Origin: Wolfiporia cocos
Taxonomy: Eukaryota > Basidiomycota > Agaricomycetes > Polyporales > Phaeolaceae
Direction of reading: 5' to 3'
Assembly (NCBI GenBank): GCA_029448655.1
Contig: JACCLO010000041.1
Span: 1-64,000 of the forward strand
DNA length: 64,000 bases
Made by a program: the position numbers and the translations under genes. The notes beneath the pieces were generated by a model, which was not told where the DNA came from, searched no databases, and saw only the letters and a program-made list of their open reading frames with translations. Of this stretch, positions 55,130-64,000 are shown piece after piece (position 1 is the stretch's first letter; each line of letters starts with the position of its first letter).

Positions 55130-58100
55130 TTACCCCGCTTTAGGTTTCATCGTCCCTGATGAAACTATTCCTCATTGTGTACGTCCCAAGAGCGGTATAA
55201 CGCGTGATGACGAAGTGTCAAATGCCGTTATGGTGCTGCTTCAATTTGTCAATTGAACAGGGATAAATGGGAGTTTCAGGACTTGTGGTGGAACCTGAGC
55301 GTGGAAGGCGATTTTATTCCTTATAGTGATTTGTAACGCGTGATAGCGAAGTGCTAAATGCCGTTACTAGCGATTATCAACGCGTGATGACCGAAAGGTC
55401 AAATGCCGTTGTTAGGGAGATGTAGTCGTGTTACTAGAGTGTGCTGTCATTGTGCATGCGGATCCTAAGAGGAGGGACTCTCCTGTTATCGCTGAAGGTG
55501 TTCTAGTGCCTTTTCGCGACCTTGGTCGGATTATTGCTTTTGCTTATGACGTTACTCGTAGTAGAAGGCGATATGGAAATGGTCATCATATAGTGCCTTT
55601 GAATCTACTTGTAATCTGTATCTCCAATAGCTTGCCAAGCGTATTAGAGGGTGCATTGTGTCGTTGTACGTATTTCGGATAGCATTGTGCGATATTCCTT
55701 AGAGTGAGGGCTTCACTGTTAGCTCTGGAGATTTTCTAGTGTCTCTTCGAGCCCTTGGGCGGATATGTTGCTTATGCGTAGTACCCATTGAGTGTGACAT
55801 AGCGGTGCTTTTTCGACGTCTATTGCCTAGCGGTGAATGGGATTGCAAGTTCCTTCGTTCGCGTGGCGGGTGTCTTAGGCTTTGTGCTTGTACAGGGGTA
55901 ATCCTACTTTGTACGACTTATGCGGTTTGAACGGTTATTAAAGGGCGTCGCCTTATGAACGTTTATGAGGCGTCGCCTCCCTAGTATCGCAAGTACTAAG
56001 CGTGTGACATTTGTCAATGCCCATTTGTTACAGGGGTTGTGTCCCTAGTTAGATTGCTTCTACGTAGCGATCTCTTCGGAGTCGTAAGTTCCGGAATGAA
56101 GCTGTGCCTTCGTTGTTGTATGCACTTATTTATTAACGAGTAGGCTTCTCGTGTAAAACCCCATAGTATAAGTACTAATCATTGTGCATTATGGTCAATG
56201 CTTATGATTGTATTCCCTGATACTGTAGTGTCGTTGCCGTAGTGAGGCCTTATTGGGTAACCGTGAGAACATACATCCTTGTCAGGAGTTGTCTCGTATA
56301 GGTGTATCCCGTAAGGGCTGAAGTCCCATGGTGGCGATGACGGTAGTTTCCAATGTGCTTGTATGTCGTTAAAGTCGTTCTTCGATTGAGTATGACATTG
56401 TAAGCGTGGGAACTGGGATGATCGTTGGGGAAGGGTATATTTCGCTATTGGATAGATAGCTACTATATTCCTATTACAGGGTTGTCGTCCATATACGAAT
56501 AGGACAGTACGAGCATGAATGAGGGTAATCGGGCCTCTTAGTGCATGTCGTTTGTTGCTTTAATGACCGTAAGGTTCATTTGTAAGCGTGGGATAGTGGA
56601 CTTGTTAAGGTCCTAGGTGCGAAATTAGGGTTTCCACCCCCTCTTTCACGTTTGATCTCCCGATCAAACCTATCCAGATGGTTTTGGTTTTTAAAGAGGT
56701 TAAACCGCCTCTATACCCAGATAAGGGTGGGTGGATGTGGGCCGAAGGTATTCTTGACGTATATCCATATACGGCTGTATCCAGTGTAGTCGCTCGCATA
56801 TGCGACCAGATTTTTATACTAAGGTTTCCAAGCCCTAGTTTGTCGGAATCGAAGGGTTTTCCAGGCCCATATTCGATGTAGTGACGAGATGTAATCCTTT
56901 CTTGACGTAAGGATACAGATCCGGATTTATTTATTACGCGTCTCGACGGCGTAGGTTTCCGTAAACCAAGCAATTAAATGATAACCGATTGCCAAATCGG
57001 CTTGATTGAATTAATAAGGGGGACTCCCTTGTTATCTCTGGAAGTTTTCGAGTGCTTCTTCGAGACCTTTTGCGGACGATCGCATTGAGTTGCTAAGGTG
57101 TATTTTTCGAATTCGGTTATTCTCCCCACAGAGAAAAGTTGAATCGAAGTGAAATCAAAAGTGAGGTAGCTAGCCTCGTGACGAATTTTGCGATTGGCGT
57201 GCGAAATTGTCGACTTCAATACAGGGGGGGACCGGTTGGAAACCGGTGTAGATTCGGCGATTGTGCGAGAATGCCGAATGAAGTGTGATTCTAGAAGCCT
57301 TGCGGCCTCCGCTACACTTCAAGGGAACGCGTATTAATAGCGTGTGTCCCTTGTTTTCCTTTCCTCTAACCCAGATTGCAAGATTCAATGAAGTAATCTT
57401 GTTGCGATCTGTTTGTACATGGGTGGCTGGTGGAAACAGCGCTGTACCCAATTATTTATAGACGCTTGTCAGACGTCTCTTCCCAATCGGATGGTAATTT
57501 CCTTGTCAGGAATTCCATTACCAAAAGGGGTGCCCCCGTTCTAAGGTTCTTTGTGACATGTGACCAAATGACAGATGCTCAATAACCCGAATCCCCTTTT
57601 CAGGAGCGAAGACCGAAGTCAAACGGGCGCCGATAGATTAAGAATCTTAATCGACTTGGTACTTAGGCATTCCCATAGTAATAATAGTTATAAGCATATG
57701 TTTGCCAAGCGTACGCGATCCTACGTCGAGTAAGGTACTAGTATCGTTTTTCGATTGACTTATTGTACCTAAGACGTAAAAGGTTGCTTTATATGTACAT
57801 AAGCGACCTTAACCAGGCTAGATAACCTGGGAACCAGCAGGTGACGCAGGATTTCCAGAGGCGAATACAAATGCTATTGGACGGTTTCTAAGCTACTTTA
57901 CAAAGTAAGTAAGCTACTAGGAGCCGCCACTAAAACTACATATTTATCTACTTATTGACTGGGATACCAGGGTACCTGAAAGAGAGCTCATCATCAGCGA
58001 TCAACGCTGAGTGGTCATGTCTAACACAAGAAGAACGGGGGCATGGTTAGGGGCGCCCTTGTCAGGACGCCGCGCGGAATTTAGCCGACAGGTGTCTTCA

Positions 58101-58991
58101 TCGAAGCGCGCGACTTCCTTCTAGAAAGAGAGTCGGTGACTGCCAGCGCTTGATAAGCTGGGTCACATGGTTGGGAATAGGATACACAGCCCATTTCCTC
58201 GTGGAGATGAGCTGGAAAGTGGTCGCAGTATTACACCGCGACCGGTCCGCGCTTTAGTGGTAAGGCTTGCCATCTATAGCCACCTGGGTGTCACATCAGG
58301 GCTAAAAAACCATCCGTCGATCTAAGATCGCGCATTCACGAGCGCTCCACACATCAAGGATGGTGGGCAACGCCGCATGCTTCCGGTGGGGCCCCAACTC
58401 GGTTTAACCCAGGCTCGCACACCGAGCTGCCCGTAGGACTTACGCTATTGGCTACCGCGAGTGACCTCGGCTGGTTTGGCCTTGCGAGCCGCACCACCTC
58501 ACCACTTGGATTCCCCGAAGGAGATCCCAAGCGGGCCCCTTACGCCTGGGGGCGGCTTTGGAAGATTCCCACACCCAACTAAGGGAATACGCCGAAGCGC
58601 ATATCCCTATGGGGATCCTACTGGTAGTGTTGGGTCCCTGAACAGGGATTGCCAAGACAGGGGGCTGCGCGCACACAGGCAGACGGTCCCCTTTTCCCAA
58701 TAGGCGGGTCTCAACCGCTGGCACCAGCAACCTTGTCAGGAAGCCGGCGCCTCTCCTTAACCCTGGAGTCCGGGTTCGCAGGACGCATGCTGCTGATTAG
58801 GCAAGCAGCGCCCCACTGGGTGGCAGCAGGCCGCTAAGCCCGCCGCCGATGTATCCCAATCCGCAACCACGGAGCATACATCCCCTTTGCAGGAGAGTAG
58901 CGGCCCCTGCGCTATCTCAGACACCTGTTGGAGGAAAAACCCAGGCGCCACCAGTTAAGGAGGCGCAGGGGGGTAGGTAGTTCTATTCTTA
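55130..58991 (-). repeat. Tandem element internal region 3 (3,862 bp)
   Basis: Matches internal 1 over its whole length with only a few single-base indels seen (for example at about 56043 and 58550). Non-coding. Confidence 0.85.
58979..58990 (-). promoter_or_regulatory. Self-priming PBS, unit 3
   Basis: Same 12 bases and 1-nt spacer, next to LTR4. Confidence 0.72.
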
Positions 58992-60083
58992 TGACACAGA
59001 TGGCTCTGTGGGACTCACCAAGCCAGTATCCTGCGATGAACTAGGCGACTTAGGTGAGGAAGAGGTTATCAGACGCAGTAGGAGGTAGGAGGTTCTTCTA
59101 CGGCGTACGCGAGAAGAATAGAACTGAAGTTAAAGAGCGCTTGGCTCCTACTTATATACATTGTGTCGGGAGGGCACGTGCTACTAGCTAGCGGTTGCCT
59201 TACCGGTTATGTGGCTTTGCCAAGTGGCGAAGCTTTATCTTATCTGATGTTTAGTTACTCTATCTAGAATGGCCGTGGAAGGCCCTAATGGCCGACCCAA
59301 TCGTAATAGAGGGATTATGTCTTATCTGTGATACTAACGCGGGCGCAGCCCGGGTATAGGTGAAGCCGGTTGCCGGATACCTTGCGGCATAATGGCGATT
59401 GGCCGTGCTTCGTTGGATGACCAAGGCGAGACGCCGAGGTCGTTATGCCATTGGACGGGTAGTACCGTGGCATGTGTTACAGCCCGGTCCGGATGGTTAC
59501 CGGGGCATGTATTGGTCTTAGCCGTGAGGCGAGGACCGGTGTTTGGGCAGCGCCGTGATGGCAGAAGCCCGGGACTTGGAGAACGCCGAGTCCGTGAGAT
59601 GGCCGAGAAGGCCGAGCCTATAGCGATATTGCCTTGATGCTAATATAGTGCTATTTGGCCGTGTTGCCATTATTATGCGAAGGCGTGGCGCGCCTGAGGT
59701 GCCATTGTGATCAAGGATCTTATGGCGGTGGGAAGCCGGGAAGGCCGACCCAATAGTACAAGGCCGCGAGGCACTGTTTGTACATGTGGACATTATTATG
59801 CGAGCGTGCCGCGCTCGGCCTATCATTATGATCTACGATCTATGACGTGGCTGGTCTTGCTCTGACGGGCGAGACCTTTATGACGTAGCTGTAACTATGC
59901 TATTGGACCGGAAGGTGCCGTAGCGTTATGTATGCTGGTCATGTGGTGATAAGCCCAGTTAAGAGCTTGTCGTGGTGGCAATGGGAGTTAACCCGTAGAT
60001 AACTTGTAGTTAGACGTATAAATCCCAGGTAAATTGCTATAATCGTAGGAAAAATGCTGTAAGCCCCAGATAAATCTGTGACA
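58992..60083 (-). repeat. Tandem element LTR4 (1,092 bp, outer 5' LTR)
   Basis: Outermost right LTR; on the minus strand it is the 5' LTR of the array. Ends CTGTGACA at 60083, followed by the acccg duplication. Confidence 0.88.
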
Positions 60084-60170
60084 ACCCGGAAAATTCGAAG
60101 TATGGTCGGATCATCTGAACCTAACCTACTTCAAGACGGCTCAGAAGCTCACCAGGAGACAGGCAAGATG
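60084..60170 (+). pseudogene. pol: Element B Pol part 2: 82-bp RNase H segment between two insertions
   Basis: Directly after the duplication acccg. In one frame it reads [19 protein letters not shown] and TRRQAR, a typical RNase H C-terminus. Joining to YLEGHP requires one extra A in the aaaa run at 60090-60093, so there is a 1-nt deletion at or near the junction. It ends at agatg (60166-60170), where the solo LTR begins. Confidence 0.85.
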
Positions 60171-61067
60171 TGACACAGATCTAACTGTGGGACTCACCGC
60201 CTAATCCACAAGGTGAGGGGAATAAGCAGGCAAGCAGTCAGAAGAAGGCACGCAGAAGAGAGGTTAAGTTCTTCTAGGGCGCGCAGCGCCTAGAAGAATA
60301 GAACTAACGTCTAAAGGCGTTAAGCCCTATTCTTATATACATGCTTATACTTGATTACGTAAGTAAGGGAGGTTGACCTACCCTAAACGGAGGAGGTCCA
60401 TTGCATCATGGGGCGATGGTGTCAGTATGGCGCCATCTGTTAATCATAATGATGCGATAAGGCATCATGCATAGGTATCTATAGTGACCATGCTAGCCAG
60501 TAATGGACTTAGCCAGTAAGATACGAGGGATGGATCAGAAGATCCGCATACATGGTTACCGGGCCGGAGGCCTGGATCATAATGACGTCATGATTGGAAA
60601 TGATGAGGTCATGGAAGTGTGCTAGACCAGAGGTCTAGAATAGCGATGCCATTATTGTGGTAATGATGGTGTGCTATGGATTGGGACTGGCTTGGTGGCC
60701 TGACCAGTGATGTCATTATTTGTAATGATGACATAGGGATGACATCAGAGTGATGTCATAGCCAGGGGCTAGACCATATGATGTCATGATGATATCATTA
60801 TTTGTAATGATGGTATCATGGGTTAGAATAGACCATAGGTCTAGTCTTGTGACAGAGTGTCATGTAACATGTCATGCTTGATGACTAGCGTGTAAGCGCC
60901 GTGTCATAGATGCTTAGTAGCGCGTAAGCACTCTTGGGCTTAGGTAATAACTGTTAGGTTACACCGGCATGTCGGCTTGTACTGATAAGTACAGGATAAC
61001 TCGTAGGTATGCGTAATAATACCGGATAAATGGCAATTAATTGCGGAAAAATGTCAGATCTGTGACA
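60171..61067 (-). mobile_element. Solo LTR in element B (897 bp)
   Basis: TGACACAGATC..AGATCTGTGACA, perfect 5-bp duplication agatg (60166-60170 and 61068-61072). Excision restores the integrase frame. On the minus strand a TATATAAG box (about 60344-60337) is followed by AGTTCTATTCTTC (about 60302-60290), the same start segment as in the tandem element, so the two families are related although the rest of the LTR differs. Confidence 0.92.
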
Positions 61068-62747
61068 AGATGGGCATTATATCTGTCAAGATTTAACTTC
61101 TCCATGCACCATAAACCAGGAAAAACCATGCTTACTGCAGACCCTCTGTCCAGGAGACCAGACCATGAAGAGGGGGTGGAACTCGACAATAGGAACAATA
61201 TTCTGTTGAAACCGGAATTTTTTGTTAACTTTGCGCGAGAATTAGCCATCCTTGCGTTCGAGCCCCTCCATCAGTTGGTAATCCCAGATGACGAACTCCA
61301 ACGAGAAATACACAAAGCATTGCTAGACAACGAGGTAACCAAGGACTACAAAGGCCTATTGGAGTCAGGACCTCACGAATTCGGCAAGTCTCTCAGAGAC
61401 TGGAACTACGAGAATGGTCTACTCTTGTACCATAACAAGATCTACGTTCCCAAGGCACCAGAAGAGCTTAGAAATAAGGTCTTACAATTACACCATGACC
61501 ACCCTACTGCAGGGCATATGGGGAGATGGAAGACATACAAACTCATCTCACGTAATTACTGGTGGCCAGGACTAACCAACTCGGTAAAGAAATACATACA
61601 GGAATGCGACACATGCCAGCAAATGAAGAATCGCCCGCAAAAGCCATATGGACCCCTGATACCTAACGAAGTACCAGAAGCCCCATGGGAGATAATAACC
61701 ATGGATTTCATTATGTACCTACCCAAGTCGAAGATAGACAACAAGGTGTATGACGGAATCATGGTTGTAGTCAATTGCTTGACCAAGCGAGCATGCTTCT
61801 TCCCCATCTCCAGCAAATTCGGAACAAAGGATCCCGTAAGAGTCCTATACAGAAGGTTTTACCCAATACATGGGCTACCTAAACGTATCATTTCCGATCA
61901 CGGAGTGCAGTTTGCATCCAAACTATTCGGCGAATGGTGTAAACTGCTAGGGATAGAACATGCCATGACTATGGCATATCACCCACAGGCAGATGGACAG
62001 ATGGAAAGAATGAATCAGACACTTGAACAATACCTCAGATGCTATGTAAACTCGTATTGCAAAGACAATTGGTCTCAATTCCTGCCTACGGCGGAATTTG
62101 CATACAACAACGCAGCGTCAGAGACTACCAAGATGTCACCATTCTACGTCGAGTTGGGAAGGCACCCAAAGGCTGGGCCAGCAGATTTAGCTATTCAGGC
62201 AAAAGCAGACCTTAATGAAATTGCAACCGATCGTTGGAACGCTCAGGAGCAAGCCAAAGCCGCAATGCAGTTAGCAGCTGACAGTATGAAGTGGTATTAC
62301 AATCAATCGATCCAGAAAGTACCCTTCAAGGTTGGAGACAAGGTTATGATAGACGTAAGGGATTACCAAACATCCGAAAGAAGTTTGGCCCCCAGGTACA
62401 TCGGCCCGTTCAAAATAGTCGAACAACTGTCACCCGTGACTTTCAGACTACACATGGATGGCCAATACCGAGCCTATCACCCGGTCTTCCATGCGTCAAA
62501 GCTAACACCATATACCGGCAAGGAAGAAGCTCCAGAACCAGATAAGTCAGGAGAATACGAAGTGGAGCAAATACTCAACCACAGATTCACACCCTCAGGA
62601 AAACTACAATTCCTGGTGCGATGGTTAGGGTACTCCATGGGAGAAGACACATGGGAATATGAAGATGACTTCGTCAACACTAAGGAGTTGGTAGACGAAT
62701 ACAAGGCAGAACATGCCCTTAACGCACATACCGCTCCGCGAAGATGA
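61068..62747 (+). pseudogene. pol: Element B Pol part 3: RNase H end, integrase, chromodomain
   Basis: Resumes at the second copy of agatg: R-WALYLSRFNFSMHHKPGK and DPLSRRP. Integrase HHCC: HHDHPTAGHMG...CDTCQQM (about 61490-61630). DDE: TMDFIMYLP (about 61701), ISDHGVQF (about 61890), YHPQADGQMERMN (about 61978-62016). The GPFKIVEQLSPVTFRLHMDG barrel and chromodomain YEVEQILNHRFTPSGKLQFL-VRWLGY..EDTWEYED (62557-62670) follow. The frame ends in APRR-TGA (62745-62747), and the same frame is open again immediately after, into the dUTPase. The open frame seems to begin at 61041, but its first nine codons are in the solo LTR. Confidence 0.9.
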
Positions 62748-63479
62748 CACACCCACAATATTCAAGTATTCGAACCAGATGACAACCCAGACTGGAAAGT
62801 TGGGGATTGTTATCTATGGCCAGATGATTGGCCACTGCAGAGAGGTGAATTTACTCCGGAAGAATGCAAGAAAGTACGGAAGTGGTTAGTACGGGACAAA
62901 TTCGGCAACTCCGTAGAAGAAGGCACTTGCTTCAACGAATATCTCGAATTCGCAGTAGGACCCCAGGGCACATATCCAGAAAGAGGCACTGAACATGCCA
63001 CCGGATTTGACATCTACTCAGCCGAAGCTACCAGGATAAACCCTCACACCACCATGCTCGTGAAAACAGACCTAAGAATCCTATTCCCTTATGGATTCAG
63101 CGGCAAACTGGAGACACATTCTAGCATGGCGAAGAAGGGCATACAGGTACAAGGCAGAGTCATAGACTGGGATTACTGTGGAGAAGTGATAGTCATGCTC
63201 TACAACTTCACCGGATATCCATACATGGTTAACCATAGGGACAAGATAGCACAATTACTTCTGCAACCTGTCCCTCAACCAGAAATCCACCATAGTACAA
63301 CCTACATGTACAATCAACAATACTTGAAGGACACAGCTCGTGGTGACAAAGGCTTTGGTCATACTGGTAGACACTTGGGAGAAGTCAAAATACTCCCTCA
63401 TGACTATGAGGATTGGGACCGCCTGATGGAGCCCTCAGCGAGCAAGTGGCAAGATGTCGAACCACCGATCACCGAGTAA
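62748..63479 (+). pseudogene. Element B dUTPase-like domain after the chromodomain
   Basis: In the same frame as integrase, separated from it by one TGA. A linker (DWKVGDCYLWPDDWP, EFTPEECKKVRKWLV) leads to the dUTPase motifs: ATGFDIYSAEA (motif 1, about 62998), a poorly kept motif 2 (GKLETHSSMAKKG; the family has GRxxxRSGLA), GRVIDWDYCGEV (motif 3, about 63153-63190, Asp and Tyr kept), HRDKIAQLLLQP (motif 4) and RGDKGFGHTGRH (motif 5, Ser replaced by His). Ends at TAA 63477-63479, 23 bp before the polypurine tract. Either translated by readthrough or suppressed-stop fusion, or cut off by a mutated stop. Catalysis doubtful because motif 2 is altered. Confidence 0.8.
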
Positions 63480-63502
63480 CCTTTGCAGGGACCGCAAATC
63501 TT

Positions 63503-63515
63503 GAAGAGGGGGTAA
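63503..63515 (+). promoter_or_regulatory. Element B polypurine tract
   Basis: gaagagggggtaa directly before the 3' LTR start TGTCACAAATT at 63516. Confidence 0.7.
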
Positions 63516-64000
63516 TGTCACAAATTTTCCTATATTTTTCCCTATTTTTCCTAGACTTGTAGTCCAGTTTGTAGCATAGTTAGCGTAGCACGGATACTTG
63601 TAGATCACGTGACCCAGTAGAACTAGATGCCGACGGAACCTTCTAGCAGGTTCCATCCCATTCCACAGATATCACATGTTAATGCTCATATGTGTGACCG
63701 CTGACTCATTACACTTGTAGAGTCACCTGCCATCTGACTCATTCATAGTCATAGCGCATACGTTATCACTTACGGTCACATGCAACCTGACTCATACCAT
63801 AGTACCGTAGGTCCTAGTAGTATTAGGGGTCTTGTATTGCATGTGTCACAGTATTATCTAAACGCCCTATTTTTCCGCTATCCGTAGCCATTTATCCGGT
63901 ATTTATACGCATAACTACGAGTTATCCAGTACTTATCCCATACGGCTATAACCTTACGGTTATTATTGCCCTTACGGCTTCTCAACGTACGCTTATGCGC
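63516..64000 (+). repeat. Element B 3' LTR, interrupted and cut by window edge
   Basis: Begins TGTCACAAATTTTCC after the polypurine tract and continues to 63843, where another LTR is inserted. The remainder is outside the window. Confidence 0.75.
63844..64000 (+). mobile_element. LTR nested in element B 3' LTR (partial)
   Basis: Begins TGTCACAGTATTATC and then matches the reverse complement of the 60171-61067 solo LTR (shared CCATTTATCCGGTATT, ACGAGTTATCC and GTACTTATC segments). Preceding bases gcatg would be its left target duplication; the right end is outside the window. Confidence 0.7.

Larger units (their letters stand above)
44023..60083 (-). mobile_element. Tandem LTR retroelement: four LTRs, three internal regions (16,061 bp)
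   Basis: One array with a single 5-bp duplication acccg outside (44018-44022 and 60084-60088). Order on the plus strand: LTR1-internal1-LTR2-internal2-LTR3-internal3-LTR4, periods 4,955, 5,046 and 4,968 bp. LTRs start TGACACAG and end CTGTGACA. The purine-rich tract (minus strand GGGGGTAA before TGTCACAG) and the PBS place the element on the minus strand, opposite to its host element B. Internal regions have no gag or pol, so it is a non-autonomous LARD-type element dependent on a relative. Units 1 and 3 are almost identical, unit 2 differs by many small indels. Confidence 0.88.
41694..64000 (+). mobile_element. Element B: chromodomain Ty3/Gypsy element with 3' dUTPase, interrupted twice
   Basis: Host sequence of this element lies at 41694-44022, 60089-60170 and 61073-63515, with its 3' LTR from 63516 to beyond the window. 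The pieces join exactly at the two 5-bp duplications (acccg and agatg). Order: Gag remnant, protease, RT, RNase H, integrase, chromodomain, dUTPase-like domain, polypurine tract (gaagagggggtaa, 63503-63515), LTR starting TGTCACAAATT. The 5' LTR is not identified: the left side is disturbed by the TRIM-like element. Several CGA-to-TGA type stops show it is dead. Confidence 0.88.

Noticed and set aside
44023..60083. Tandem repeats as an rDNA or satellite array, or a CRISPR-like repeat
   Set aside because: Units end in TG..CA type LTR borders with PBS, polypurine tract and target duplication; no rRNA sequence and no short regularly spaced repeats.
61041..61067. Integrase frame apparently starting in the solo LTR
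   Set aside because: The upstream codons belong to the LTR and read through the insertion border by chance; the true coding joins 60170 to 61073.

Overview
The window looks like genomic DNA of a filamentous basidiomycete, most likely an Agaricomycete. Host genes have many 50-60 nt GT..AG introns, and the recognisable proteins fit that group: an NRPS-like adenylation domain, a HpcH/HpaI aldolase, MSH4, and an Agaricomycete-type kinase with HGDLR and DFDWAG motifs. The repeats are chromodomain Ty3/Gypsy retrotransposons with 5-bp target duplications. No rRNA, tRNA or CRISPR array was found.

Layout. 1-26 kb is genic. It holds a broken aldolase (110-669, -), a broken adenylating enzyme (2163-3939, -), a small two-exon gene (7126-7746, +), an unrecognised multi-exon gene (8104-9730, -), an apparently intact MSH4 (10351-14098, -), two unrecognised + strand genes (14373-16477), and a large + strand gene (16848-21232) whose layout resembles the meiotic axis proteins Red1/SYCP2. 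A kinase-like gene (22483-25149, +) is split by a solo LTR. 26-64 kb is a nest of transposons that has broken up another host gene on the minus strand (pieces from 25742 to about 37042).

Element A (26409-34851, -) is nearly complete, with 707/705-bp LTRs, Gag, and Pol ordered protease-dUTPase-RT-RNaseH-integrase-chromodomain. After the chromodomain comes an extra reading frame ending in zinc knuckles. Element B (about 41694 to beyond 64000, +) is a second chromodomain Gypsy element whose dUTPase-like domain lies after the chromodomain. Element B is interrupted by a 16-kb tandem retroelement (LTR-internal-LTR-internal-LTR-internal-LTR, 44023-60083) with one flanking duplication (acccg), and by a solo LTR (60171-61067, duplication agatg). 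A third LTR starts inside B's own 3' LTR. Two hAT-type MITEs lie between A and B, and one of them carries its own solo LTR.

Features that tie the elements together. Element A and the tandem element both have, 1 nt downstream of the 5' LTR, an 11-12 nt primer-binding site complementary to a stretch of their own LTR located 33-35 nt past a TATA box. That is the arrangement of Tf1/sushi-type self-primed reverse transcription. Internal regions of the tandem element carry no gag or pol, but they contain hairpin repeats with compensatory stem changes and a 1,062-bp block that appears identical between units otherwise full of indels. In the host part, an 8-nt micro-exon supplies part of the MSH4 P-loop.
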